64,000 nt of DNA from Psettodes erumei (lineage: Eukaryota > Chordata > Actinopteri > Pleuronectiformes > Psettodidae): contig JAFBJZ010000512.1 in NCBI GenBank assembly GCA_016785225.1, forward strand, positions 7,353,001 to 7,417,000, read 5' to 3'. Position 1 is the first letter of the stretch, and each line of letters opens with the position of its first letter. Below the pieces are notes generated by a model. The model searched no databases, was not told the DNA's origin, and worked only from the letters and a program-made list of their open reading frames with translations. This document shows, in pieces, positions 41,301 to 54,116 of the stretch. A program made the position numbers and the translations under genes.

Positions 41301-44244
41301 GCCACAGAGATGCTGCAAGGCAACGGGAGAGGAGTCACACTGTGAGGACTACCTTACTAAAGGTCAGACTGTCTGTACTGGGCAGCCACACTAATCTCCA
41401 CTGACCTGACCTTCAGTAGCACTAACATTATCCCTATTAGTGTCTACAGAAGCAGCAAGCTCCCTTTCTGTATCCAGGTACATTCTTATTTAACTTGAGT
41501 ATGTTTGTGTGTTCATATGCTTGTGCTTGTCTGTTTGGGAGCCTTGCAGAATTTTGCAGGTCACAACTGGCATCCTGCCCAGCAACTGGACAAAAGCTTT
41601 GACAACCTAGCCAATGGCAGCCAAGGGTAATGGCCAAAGGTAATTCCACGAAAGGCGAGAGTCATGGAGGCAGTTCAGGGACCAGGCAAAAAAGTGTAGA
41701 AGAGTCTGCAAGTGCTGAGTGCAAACTGCATTGGGAACTTGACTGCTGCTTGTTGAGACGGTCTCTAATTGGTTTAGAATCCATGTCATCTCCACTTGAG
41801 TGGTTTAAGATATACCCCCACCACCAATAGCAAAGTGAAGAGGTGGTGAGGACCAGCCCTGGAACATCAGTAGGTTTAAATGGAAGATTGTCCTATGAAG
41901 TAGTTATATCTGGTGTCTGAAGAGAACTCTGCAGTCGATGGCCCAGTTTGTGCGTCTAGTTTTCATGCTTGGCATTCTGCATTCTCAGTGAGCTCTCAGT
42001 AAGGCAAAGGCTGTCCAGAATCTTTCCCCCACTCTAAAACCCATATTGGTCATTCAGTATTCTTTCGCTCTATTTATCTTCTCTCTTGTAAGTAAGCATT
42101 GGCAACAACTTGACTTTTCTTCCTCAAATGTTAATGAGATACAAAATGTGAAGGGTCGAACGCTCCATCATTGCTTGTTGAGCCAGCGGGAGTCAATTCA
42201 TGAACTCTACAGATTTAAAAATAAATAAATGCAATGTCTGACCTCCACTCTTAAACATCTCAGCTCCCTTTTCATGGTGGGAGCATGCCATTGTAAAACC
42301 TTGTCAGAGTCATTAGTCAAAACGACACCCAACTGAGATAAAGTGCAGAGGAGGCAAAGCTGCGGGGGCGCCTTGTTGATTTTTTTTCCTTTTTTTAAAC
42401 TCAAAAGTACAAAAGCACTTCTCAAGTATTTTATCTGCACAGAAAATTTAAATTGTCAGATTAGGGAAAATGGGAAAGAGTAGGAGTAGAGACATTGTTA
42501 GGTAGGGGTTTTAGAGGTCGGAGATGGGAGGAGTATTTGGGTTCAAAGCTCTTCCACTATTGGGAGCTGAATTATGGCCCTGGGCTATGCTGTCGGCAAA
42601 GAAAAGTTCAAGAGGCGTGGAAAAAAGGAAAGCAGTAGTCTTGAAAAAAGACTTCACAGTCTAGTAACCAGGATGCTGAGTTGGATGTGGCGAAGTGCCC
42701 CAGGGGAGGCCAGAAGCGCTGAGAGACAGTAACCTGAGATGAGAGGTACCTGAGCCGCAGAATCAAACCACTCCTGTGATCCGCTGAAGACTACTCTTTC
42801 TGTGTTCTCTCACTGAATCCCCAACAATGGCTTACAGTCTGGTCAGGCTGGTCTCTCCAGTCATGACAAACACCAGTCAGGCAGAGTGACTTTAGGTTTA
42901 CAAGTGGTGTCTCTTTGTTGAACTTCTTTATTGGAAGTGATTCAGTCCTTGCAGCCTTTGTGAATGTATTATATTTTTGTTTATGGATTATAAATGTTTG
43001 CAAATAGGGAGATTAATAGCAACTGTTGAAAGCAGATGGTTTCATGAAAATATGTTTAGTGACTACAGTGAAAGGCCCTCCATTTGGTGGGAGAAAAATC
43101 TTTTTTGAGTTAGGTGTATTCATTTCCATTTAAGCATAGTAGTTTCATAAACAGCTTTTAAATATATGGATCGGTTTAGAATATGGCATGACTCAAAAGA
43201 GAAAATGCTTAAAGTAAAAGGAGCATTTTCAATTAGTTTTTAGGCTTTTTGCCCACAGAGCTTCTGGCAAGCCTTTTTCTACCATTACCCTCCCATTTAT
43301 ATTACTGCCTTAAGTCCCCTAAATCCTATGACTACTGCATCTTGCACAGCTGTCCAGTTTTATGGCATTTGCTAATGTACTGTAAATGACATAAAATATG
43401 ACAAGCTTAGTTTTCTGCCAGCTCTTGCTTTTATATCATTTTTTACACCATTTTCAATTCCCATTTATTTATTCGAAGGCAGATGTGATTTTATGTCCTT
43501 GCCATGGCTGTAAAGTGCTACTTTGAAATGCAAATGAAGCTTTGATTGAGAGATTTTCATGAAAAGGGGTGTTGTGTACAAGGTGGTGGTGTGAAAGCAA
43601 GACTAAGGGGAGGTGTTTTGTGGTCCCATTTGGGATGCGGTCAGGCATTGCCGGACAACCCCGCAGACTGGTAGAGGACGCTCGAGGACATGCTGTTGAG
43701 CTCCTCACTCCGGTTCTGTTCTGTGACGAGCAGACTTTGAAGACAGTCAACTCCGTATGGTGCTCTCACTGTAAACCACACCTTATAAAAGCTGAACTCA
43801 CATTCCAAACACAATGCCACTTTCCACCCCCTTTTTCTCCACATTAATGACATTGCTTACAGCTTTCTGGAAATTATGTTTTTTTTTTTTATACATTTAA
43901 GGGCAGATTTCAAAGAAAGGCTTTGGTAATCCAAATGAAATTACAGCATGGGAGTGTCTGCTTATTGCCTTATATGCACTTAAAGGTAGAGTGTATACTT
44001 GAAAGGTAATGGCTTTCTGCAGTCAAGTATTATGGTGGCTCCCACACTGAAATGGATCTCTTTACTCCTGTCTTGACCGAGTCCTCTTAGTGAAGGTGTG
44101 GCATAATGTAGTTCAGACTCAGGCCTCTTATCTAATGTCAGTGCTATCCTGCACACCTTGATAAAGCCTCCTTTTCTCCCTTGTCTTGTAACAACATTGC
44201 ACTTTGTCTGACAGGTACTGTAGCCAGCAGGAGCCTGCCTCTCA

Positions 44245-44252
<8 letters not shown>

Positions 44253-44293
<41 letters not shown>
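44253..44293. repeat. (CT)n microsatellite
   Basis: An uninterrupted CT run of about 20 units, preceded by imperfect CT-rich sequence. Confidence 0.97.
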
Positions 44294-44295
<2 letters not shown>

Positions 44296-45119
44296 CACAG
44301 GCATACGCAAGTGTTTCTCCACTTTTCCCAAAAGCTTTTGCAAAGCTTATCTGCACTAATGTAGGGAATTGCGCTTGCAGTGATGGACATGCATTTGGTT
44401 AAATCCAAAGTGTGTTACTCATCCTCATCACCTGTGTTTATGTTTCGAGCTGCTGACACCCTACAACCTGCTAACCAGACAGGGGTTAAGTTAAATGTGC
44501 TATAATGGAACAACGAAGTTTTTTTTTTTGAACCCTCCTATTGGTAGAGGTTGGTCACAGTGTAAGGACAATTTATGGATGCAGTATCTGAGCCTTGTCT
44601 TTAAAAATGACACAGACCATCAGTGGTGTCCCACCAAGCTGCCCCATGAGGTGTTGTAGCAGTTGTGACACATTATTTTACTTTTTTTAATTAAGTATCA
44701 CGTGACAAAACGCAATAGGGCCCTTAACAGATTCATTGGGAGTCTGAACGAGTGAGGTTGCACCTAAGAAATAGTGTTAGGCCCTCTCTTCTCACTCTGT
44801 ACAGATAAAAGGAGACATTCAGGAGCTTGATATTTACCCTATTTAAGTATCATATTTTTAAGGTAAAATAAGAGATCAGACAGCCTAAGATGATAATTGG
44901 CACTTGTATGACACTCACACAAACACCTAAATAGGACACACAAAAGCAGTAAAATTCCCATTCCTCGTGCAACACAAAATTGTAATTGCAGCTCACTTGA
45001 CAACAGACAAGGCAGGAGTCATTATTGCAACATTTATGAGCATTTATGGTAAAGGCAGAATGTCTGCATTGCCTATAATGGCCATGGCTGAGCCACTGAC
45101 GTTGTGATTTAACCTGGCA

Positions 45120-45360
45120 TTTTGGCTGTGGCGAGCCACTCTTCCAAATCAAGGCTAAGTGGCGGATTCATCAGTGCCCTGTCGAGATGGAACACTCACC
45201 CGGCGGTGACACGGAGATGAGGCCCTGATTGGGACAAATACGTCTCCCTCTGGTGTCAGCTCTCATTCACCGGTCTGAGCGCTGGCTGAAAGAAAGACAA
45301 ATGTTTTGATTAGGGGTCTCTTTCAATGTCACAGCAGCCGGCGAAGAAGAATGAGATGAG
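45120..45360. promoter_or_regulatory. Candidate regulatory segment with raised CpG
   Basis: The stretch holds a run of CpG sites (GTGGCGAGCC, GGCGGATTC, CCCGGCGGTGACACGG, CACCGGTCTGAGCGCTGG, CAGCCGGCG) against a CpG-poor intronic background and is free of simple repeats. Retained CpGs can mark unmethylated regulatory DNA or recent insertion of foreign sequence. Confidence 0.22.
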
Positions 45361-45936
45361 GCTGTCTCCAAGGGAAGCAAATAGTTGAAGACGATGAAAG
45401 GAAAATGGATGTCTCCACTGTCTGGAGGGTGTTGAATGGGGATTTTATGAGTCAGAGAAGGCTCAGCAAGAGCATCTCTATTGATGAGACTGCACCCTTT
45501 TTTTTTTACCAGAAGACCATTTAAATTTGTTTGGCCATTGTTAAAACGTTTGCGTAAGTATCACATTCATTAACCAATAAGCAATGTGTGACTTGCTATC
45601 ACTAACACAATGTTTATCCACCCTCCTCTTTATAGTGTTTTTTTTTGCCATTACAATGGAATGTGATTGTGATCGTGAAGCCACACAAATTTGTGTGGAT
45701 CCTGTGTTGGCATTTTGCATTGCAGATAATTATAAGACCATTAATCACTGGAAGTGTATAATTACAAATCCATCTCAACTGCAGGCATGTGAGCATGAAC
45801 TGCTGTGTCCTGTGAGAAATGGATGTAGCAGGGCTCTGATCTTTCGGTCTGTATCATTTCACCATTTGTTCTACTTTTTTCATTGACATGAACAGGAAAT
45901 GGGAAATCTGCTGCATTTAGTCAACTTAGTGAGATG

Positions 45937-45966
45937 TCTCTATCTATCTATCTGTCTATTTATCTG
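45937..45966. repeat. (TCTA)n imperfect tetranucleotide repeat
   Basis: Short TCTA/TCTG units within CTATCTATCTATCTGTC. Confidence 0.85.
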
Positions 45967-48214
45967 TGGCTATAGATAAATAAACCAAAAAAACGGTGAA
46001 GCAAGCCCGCTGAGCCTGCCTCATACGCCACACTGTACCTTTGTTCATCCTGCCAGCCATGACACAGACTTAACACACTGTGTTGTGTGGATGACTATTT
46101 GCTCATAAAGAACATGTTGACACCTGTGTTCCACAGCTCTGGGTGAACAGAGTCAGAAGAAAATATACAACAGCTTTGTAAAAAGAAACCTTGACAGACA
46201 TATGACGCACATTTCAGTGGGATCCTGAAAATGGTAAACAACTCAAAGCGCTGTCACCGTACTGTGAGAGCCTCATCTTAGACAAACTATTTTTGAGAGT
46301 GTGGCTTATTTATGGACCCCCAGCCCGTTCATCTTTCTGTGGGTTGTTTACTGTAATAATTTCTGTTGTAACAGAATTTACAGTATGTTTATTAACAGTA
46401 GAGCTGAGAGTCACACCAAAAGGGAATGTCTTCATTAAAATTGAATAATTATGGGATATTATTCAAATATGTGGCACAAATTATGCACAAGCTTGGTTTT
46501 TTGTCCCAAACGGCAAACAAATGTCAACTTAAGAGATACCTTAAAAGATTTTTTTTCAAGCATGAGAAGTTGTAAACAACTCTTCTGACTTATTAAAACC
46601 TTTATCTGAATTGGACACCTTTTCCTAAACCTTACCCAATCTCGGTTACATCCCTTTGAGCTTTATTGTCCAAGGGCTTTTATATATCTCTTGATGTAAT
46701 CTCGGTCAGAGAGACAAAAAATGCTCTGAGTGCTCCTTGAAAGTCAAGGTACACTTTTATCTTGTCAGCCTTACAAAATATGAGTTATGGCTGGACAAAA
46801 GGCAGCTTAATGTGGCTTTCTGTGCCTTTGACATGTCATGTAATAGAAAAATGGGGCTCTCGTTCAAAATATATGATATGCCCTATTGGAGTAAGGCCCT
46901 CTCTACACCGCATCCATCAAACCAACCACCTGAGTCTGTTTCAAATGCTCATCATTCCTTAATGAACATGATCAATCCCAATGTAGGCTCCCTTTGAACA
47001 CCCTTCAAGGTCCCTCCCCTGCGCAAACATATTCCCTTTGCAAATCCTTTTGTCTTGATGTCTTCACATCCATACGCTCAGTAAACACTCAAGCACGGAC
47101 GTGCCAGCAAAGAGACAACAGCAAGGCTGGGTTCAGGCTCTGAACACAAACATTCAAACAAACACACCTGTGACAGAGAGCACTGGAGAGGCAGGAGATG
47201 ATGAAGTGGTGAAAGGTGACAAAGAAAGGGGGTAATGATGGAGTAGAGAAACAGAAGGGACCCTTCCCATCCAATCAGGCTCCATCTGAACTCCCAAATT
47301 CCTTCTCTTCTCCATCTACCTCACTCATTTGCATCTCTTTTATGTCCCAGCTTCCCATTATGCAGAAATGTATGCTAAAAAAAGGAAAGAAAAAAGAAAA
47401 AGTAGTCTGGTTTGCAAAGTGAGTCGCTCCATTTCCCTGCACTTTTTTAATCAATACCAGCCAGGGGAGGAGGGTTACGAGGTGTTCAGTCGCATTTATG
47501 CTAACTAGAATATTTGAACCATTCTCTCTGAACTCTGTCTGAACAGCCCACAGCAGTTGCTGCTTTATAACATTAATTACAATCAGTGGTCAAACTAGGT
47601 CTTGTATTTACAGAACAAAGCACACACATGTCCAGTAAGAAGACTACTTTGTGGGCATTGTGTTATTTCACACTACTTAAACTGCTTAGGGGCTGACAAC
47701 CTTGAAGACCTGCAAACTTCATGCACCGTAGCATTGTTTTCCTTTATCCATTATAGGAGATTTTAAAATAGATTTGTTCATTTTCAACACTAGATTTTGG
47801 AAGAGGGTAAAAATCCATTCCATGGCTTGTGATGCCTTGATGACCCATGGATACAATGTGAACACTGCCAGAGAGGCTGCATCCTCAAGAGCTTTCATAA
47901 AGCATTTGTGGCCCCTGATAGTCCAGTTCCTGATGTCCATGAAATCTCACTTCTTCCCTCCGTGTAGCTGATGATAAAGCGAGCGCCTGCAAGGCCTTCC
48001 CGCTGTTGCCATTTGTAATTTTTTAGAAGTCATCATTGGAGGTGATCCGTCTTGATTGTGCCTTGGCAACTGTCATGCTCCACTAATGCACAGTGTGAGC
48101 GAGGGCATAAATACAATGTCTCCCGGCAGTGCTGATGTTTATCTTCCTGGCTTCACGAATTTGCATTCCCACAGACAAATTTTACTCATAATGGCAGGCA
48201 TGACAACACAGATA

Positions 48215-48805
48215 GAGTTGGAATATTATCAGTGTGCATACAGTGTTTTTACAAGTGACAACCATTTCAACATGAGCAACATTATGATTAGGAAGATAGA
48301 TGGACACTGATACATTCCTTATCCAATGGGCACGATGGTTGATGTTGTTTTTCTTTGTGTCTTTATTGACTTTTAAATGCTTTTATAATGTTATCTTAAT
48401 GTCTGACTTTTAAAAGTATTTGACTCTGTAAAGCGCTTTGAATTGGCTCATCTCTGAATGGTGCAAATGAATTGCATTGCCACACCTTTGTATTAATAAA
48501 GTAGCCCATGTAACAAAGGCCTGGCTGTTCTGACAAAGCATCATTCCCTGTCACAATTTGTGTTAAAACCTTGGCTACAGGTTAGAAAAGTCTGAATTCC
48601 AGCATCTGAATTCCCATTATCACAGTGAATACCTGTTACCACCAACTGTAGACCTATAATAAATAAAATGGCAAAGTTAGAGACCTTGTCAATCACGCTG
48701 ATTCTGCCCTCTCTCAAAGTAGATGCTTGTTTGCAACCTTATGTTATTTTCACTTTTCAGAACAGACTGACAGCAGTTTCTGTCAGAATGACTACATGTT
48801 GTATT
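48215..48805 (+). repeat. Diverged direct duplication, copy 1
   Basis: This segment resembles 50475-51005 in the same orientation. Matching landmarks include ATTATCAG at 48225 against 50481, the block starting AAGTAGCCCATG at 48499 against 50683, and CACTTTTCAGAACAG at 48751 against 50940. Over about 135 aligned bases beginning at 48499 I count roughly eight substitutions and one 4-base indel. The offset between copies falls from 2,256 to 2,184 bases across the middle, so copy 1 has about 72 net extra bases there, where a retroelement-like tail sits. The two copies may be a local duplication or two insertions of one uncharacterised repeat family. Confidence 0.85.
48345..48482 (+). mobile_element. 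Possible non-LTR retrotransposon 3' tail fragment
   Basis: The stretch has a T-rich lead, then TGTAAAGCGCTTTGAATTG, a GGTGCAAATGAATTGC segment and an ATTGCC ending. This layout (a 'TAAAGCGCTTTG' core followed by a 'GTGCTATATAAAT'-like segment and short terminal units) resembles 3' ends of LINE families common in fish genomes. It coincides with the extra length of duplication copy 1. The family is not identified; the call rests on remembered resemblance, not a search. Confidence 0.4.
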
Positions 48806-50474
48806 TGCCATCTGTAGACCTCCTTCTTTGTTGCTGTATGCTTCACAATTGATGGAGAAATTTTTTTTGGTAAGTGGATATTAGATATTATAGATATTAT
48901 ACATATCCTATATGTATAGACCCTCGAGATTTTCTCTTAAACCCTAACAAGCAGTAAATCATTCAAAGTAAATTGGTATTATTGGGTGAGTTATGTGGTG
49001 TGTGACCCCTTAATTCCGAATTTATATTGAAAGACTTTCAATATTTACAGCTGGTAGTTAGTTTCCTATTTTCCTGCCAAGTTTCTGTCACATATTTGCA
49101 GCAATGCTGTTTAACACCTTTAAAACTCAAATCAGTCTGAGTGTTTTGTTTTTTTGTTTTAAAAAACAAACATTTATCACCAGTTTGAAGTTCGCTCTCC
49201 CAAACATGGAAGAAAGTCATGTAACCACAGGCATGATGGAAGTCACTCTTTTGTACTTTTGTATTTCTCTAAATGGACTGATGAATCTCACAGCAGCATA
49301 CTTAACTGGCAGCCTCAAATGAATGATTGTGCAGCAGATAAATGAAATGCACACATCATGGACATTAGAACTACAGTGAGAATGAGAGAGTGCATGCTGG
49401 TGTCAGGGGTTTATGACTAGGAGATCTGGTGAAGAAAAGGGTATGGTGTGGATTTGCAATAGGCAAATTTCACTTGGGAGAGGTAAAGATTTAGAAAGAA
49501 CAATCCACACTTAAGGAGATCTGTGTTTAATTCTGGTCTGTAATTTCAAAATAAAGACACCACTAGAGTCATTTTACAAGTGTTAAGTAACAATTTTCAG
49601 AGCCTGTGAAAAGATACTAAAGAAAAAAATAGCCCAACAGGGATTCCTGCAGGGAGAGTGGATGATATTTTTAATTTGACTGAGGTCCTGGTGGTCATTG
49701 CAATAGAATCTGTAAGAATAACTTGATAATTCTTCTAAATTCATTCTTTTATCAAAGGTGTCTAACACCTGTCACCATGGCTGTGCTGCCAGTGGATTAG
49801 AAGCAGATTAAAATAAACCTCTCCCCCTCAGCTCCCTCCACCTGTTTCTCTCAGCAGTGCTTCCACTTTCCTACTTTCATCCCACTGAAAAATACCAGCA
49901 GCAGTGCCCTAAAAAACCCCAAAACATCCTAAACCGTGGTCACATGGTGACCAAACAAAACAAATATGACTAACTCCTCCACTTCCCGTGCTTCTAAAAT
50001 GCTGGTGTAAAATGGCCAGGACAGAGGGGTAATAGTTTTTTATAATGATCCTGGGCTAGGCTTTGGTGCTGTGTGGCCACATGCCACACAGACAGAATGC
50101 TGATTATTTCTCTGAAGTGGTCTGGATGTGTGTCCGTAACGGTAATTTCCAGGCCTGATTGGCAAAGAGCGATGAAATTGGGGGCAGTTAGCACTGAGGG
50201 GAAAATAGCGCTGGAGTGTGTGCAAATGCAGCATCCGCCCAATGGTAAACAAATTATCTGAAGTGAAATGACAACATTAGGTGATGCAAAGTGCCAGTCC
50301 ACATTATGAATATAGCTCTGTGCACAGGCTTTAACTACCAGCTTTTTTTCCCATCATCTGAAACAACTGAGTAGCCCTTATCAAAGATCTCTGGCCTCAC
50401 CTTTGCGAATGCAGGGCATTCAATCAAATCCAGCATGAATCATAGTCAGAGTCAAGCATATCCTGTGAGGAGTA

Positions 50475-51005
50475 ACACATATTATCAGTCTGCATACAGT
50501 GTTTGTTTTACAAGTGGACAGGCAGGAATGACGAATTTGAAAATTCCGATGGGGAAGACAGATTGATAGTAATACATGCCTCCTCTAATGGGCTTGATGG
50601 AGGTTTATGAAATATTCATTATTGGTAACTGTTTTTGTAACATTGCCAGCTGCATCTGAGGGATTGCATTTTTATATTAATGAAGTAGCCCATGTAACAA
50701 AGGCCTGGCTGGTCTGAGAAAGAGAGCATCATTCCCTGTCACAGTTTTTGTTAAAACCTTGGCTGCAGGTTAGAAAAGTCTGAATTGTAGCATCTGAATT
50801 CCCACTATCACAGTGAATACCACTTACCACCCACTGCAGACCTACAATAAATACTATGGCAAATATGTAAGGCCTTGTCAATCATGCTGTTCCTTCCTTC
50901 TGTGAAAGTAGACATTTGTTTGTGGCCTCATGTAATTTTCACTTTTCAGAACAGATTGAAGGAGATTTCTGTCAGAATGACTTGAATTTCTAAAAAGATG
51001 TTGTA
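50475..51005 (+). repeat. Diverged direct duplication, copy 2
   Basis: This is the second copy of the segment at 48215-48805. Similarity begins near ATTATCAG at 50481 and fades after GTCAGAATGACT near 50980, with a last short match ATGTTGTA near 51005. It lacks most of the insert seen in the middle of copy 1. No open frame is conserved between the copies, so coding function is unlikely. Confidence 0.85.
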
Positions 51006-52349
51006 CATCCAAACATAGTCAACCATATCTTTTAAGGGAGGATGTCCACAAAGGGATTAATTGCCTTAATTGCTTATACATATACAGTAAATGATAAATA
51101 GATATAGGGCAATAGAAATGCAAAAAATATATTTCTATCTTGTTTCATTTTTGTTTGAATGTGAATGTAATAACACTTGAGCAATAAGCAAATCCCTTCT
51201 TTTCGCTGTAATAACCTGAGCGTTTTTGACAGATTTGATTTATGATTTTTATATAAAATACCTTGATATACCCATAACATACATTATAACCTTATTCTGA
51301 CAAATGTATCCATTGCAATATGATAAGAATAAGATAGGTAAGATAGGAATTTCTTCTAATCTGTTGATATACTCCACTATGGCCACTGGTGCTGTTTCTC
51401 ATATTATAATTGGATTGAGATAGAGATAAATAGAAGAGGTTAAGAGGTTGTTTCTTTCCTCATTTAAAACTCAGTCATTGTAAAGTATGTGACTGTATTG
51501 TCAGAATCTGCCATTTTTCTGTAAGGAAAGCTGGTTGTTCGATAATAGGTGGCTAAGCTGTTATGGAACATTTGAGCCACAGCTTAATGATTTAGGAAAA
51601 TCCAAAGAACTACAAAGAAGTCAACCATTTTTCCTTTATTGTTACTCACCTTGCTAGACTGTAAATGAACACAAAATAAGTAGATAACTTTTTCTTTTTG
51701 AAGTTCTATTCATAGTACAGGTTTTGCTGTTGCCGAATGAGAAAACCCAGGGGGCTGCTTAGTGTCTCTTGCGACAGACGAAAGGTGGCTCTTTCTCTCT
51801 GCATGCCCACACATTTATACAGAACCTCACTCCTGAAGTCAAAGCCCATTAGTCTTACAGCAAATTGGCATGTCTAGACTGTTTTTCATTTTGTTATTTA
51901 GTTCTTTTTCTAAGCTCTCTAGTAAACCCCATTAGGATGCTTAATAAAGAGTTATTAACACGGATCTCTAGTTCTGCAGGCACCTGAGCACAATCAAATC
52001 TCACCCCCTTTCACTGTCAGTGATGAAGGCTGCGATGTTGCTTTCATTGTAATGTTTTAAGAATTTTATTTGTTCTGAATCTTAGAAAATGTATATTATT
52101 AATAAATTAGGAGACAGGGTTTATCATCACTCTGTTGCCCAGTGAATGATAAATCTGTCAGATGTGACATAGATTTATTTGTCGCAGATCCACCTTGATG
52201 AGAGCCCCATCCCACTCAAACGCATCACCTCCACTTACTCTAGTGCTGTCACTATGGAGGCATGTTTGTTGCGAGGCTCAGCGAGGCTTTAAATTGAATT
52301 AAGGAGGTTACGTTTTAACTGGGAGAAGCGCAAGCTGGTCTCACTTCAA

Positions 52350-52915
52350 CCCAGTCTCACACAAGTTCAGGAACTAGTCACAAAATTTAATCCACTGATT
52401 TCATGTACATGGACATGAATTTCCCCTTTTTTCCATGACAGTTAGCAAAACTTTCAAACTTTCAGCCCAGTGTCAAATCAGTCTATGAAATAGCCACGAA
52501 ATGGAATGTATTGATCTGTGTACATGGACAAGAATCTTCCATTTTTTTCTGTGACAGCAACATATTGTCTTATAGTGACTGCAGCATTATAAAACTGTTT
52601 TATGGTCATGTTTAGGTACCCAAAACAAGTGGTTAAGGCTTGGGAAAGCCCTCCTAAACCATACCATTTTGTTGCTGAAACCTAACTGCAGTTAAGAGAT
52701 ATTTCTCTGGTGTCACAGCCACGCACTTTGTATGCAGCTATCCACCCCAGCTGTATCATTGTGACTTACTGAATGTTGTGATTCGTTCAAAAAAAAATTT
52801 AAAAGGTAGTTCGAAAGATATGATGACTGTCATGAAAAAAGCTAATTTGTGTCCATGTACACAAAATCAATAGATTCAATTTTGTGACTATTTCACAAAG
52901 TTCTGTGAGAGTGTG
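52350..52915. mobile_element. Non-autonomous inverted-repeat DNA transposon (MITE-like)
   Basis: The left end (from 52350, CCCAGTCTCACA...) and the reverse complement of the right end (ending 52915) align without gaps for about the first 32 bases and stay similar for roughly 90-100 bases. The shared core is AGTCACAAAATT followed by GTACATGGACA. A third copy of the end sequence lies in direct orientation at about 52465-52557, giving a 115-base period with the left end. The interior has no transposase frame. The size of about 0.57 kb fits a MITE. I could not define a convincing target-site duplication, so the superfamily is left open. Confidence 0.8.
52465..52557 (+). repeat. Internal subrepeat of the transposon end
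   Basis: CCCAGTGTCAAATCAGTC, then GTACATGGACAAGAATCTTCC and a T-run ending in TGTGACAG, repeat the plan of the left terminal repeat beginning at 52350. The doubled end suggests a tandem duplication of the terminal repeat, or a composite family. Confidence 0.75.
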
Positions 52916-54084
52916 ATCAGTTTAGTCTTTGATTCTCTCTGGCACTGGTGTATTTTATGTATTGTGTGCTTCTACAGGGCATTAGTCTTGAGAACAAAGA
53001 ATAAACAAAAAAAAACACATGCCTCAAAAATATGTGGTCAGTATAATACAGAGGGGGGCACTGGAAGGCTCCATCCAGAGCCACAGAAGACATTATAAAA
53101 CTGTCTTCAAAGACTGAGTTGTACTCCTCGTGACGAGTAAACTGACCTTGATGTGCAGAGTCAGTGGTGTGCCCCTCTAAATCATGTAGCTCAAGTTGAA
53201 GTGAACATATAAGTAATGGCTCACGTGTGTGACACGTGTTATTCATTGTGTCATGTGACTCCAGTTCATTATTATTCGAGGCTGTGTGAGTCGTCAAACA
53301 TTTGTTTACAACCAACAGCTCCAGGGTAAAGCATGATGCAGAATTAGCATGAACTCCTGCAAATTACGTGCCAAAATCTGTCTCTGTGCAGACACAAGAT
53401 CAAACGTACAAAACAGCGAACAGTGTTTTTCACCTAAATGAAAGCTAATGTGTGAATGTAAGAATATTTAGTAGCATATGTAGCACCATAGCAAGCAAGC
53501 ATGTCTCTTAACCAATGGTAAAATGATCTCTAGTCTTTTTTATCTTGAGTACACCTGAGGCCATGGGAGGAGGACTGGAGTGAGGATACAGGAGAGATGT
53601 AGGATGTATGCAGACGTGTGCTGCCAACAGAGAGATCCCTCCAACATTAAATCAATTACAGCACAGGCTGAATTGTTTGATAAAATCAGTCATGACTGAT
53701 CAGATACAAGATTCCCCCAGCGTTAGCAGTGTTTTTTCCAGAACATGCCAGGAGATCTGTGGAGTAGCTGTCTGTATGTTAGCATGCCTCATCTGCGTGC
53801 TGACTGGGTGAGCGTGGTCGAGATAAGCTCCTCACATGGGAGCACAGTCAGGGCTGAACAAAGCTGTGTAGGTTTGAAGGGCAACACATACAGTGAGATA
53901 AAGTCTCATCGCATCAGCCACAATTTAAATCCACCCTCACAAAGGGGCTTGGTTTGCCAGGGAGAAGTTATTGAGTCTCCAGGTGATTAAAAGCCTGTTG
54001 CAGTATGTGCTTTGAAGTACAGCACATTACTTTTTCCTGATGTTGGTATAGTTAATGATGTATATTAATATGAGCAAGTTTTTC

Positions 54085-54088
<4 letters not shown>

Positions 54089-54115
<27 letters not shown>
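54089..54115. repeat. (TG)n microsatellite
   Basis: This pure TG run is followed by further TG-rich sequence to about 54130. Confidence 0.96.

Positions 54116-54116
<1 letters not shown>

Larger units (their letters stand above)
25001..48200. other. Non-coding DNA, AT-leaning, few distinct features
   Basis: No gene was recognised. Visible content is a possible retroelement tail at 25466-25565, short runs such as GGCT near 36350, poly-T at 36112-36136, CA-type repeats at 38312-38360, a CT tract at 44253-44293, TCTA repeats at 45937-45966 and a CpG-richer patch at 45120-45360. A more GC-rich patch also lies at 31440-31540. Open frames up to 150 codons near 34 kb look like chance: they overlap one another on both strands and carry no family signature. 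Confidence 0.6.
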
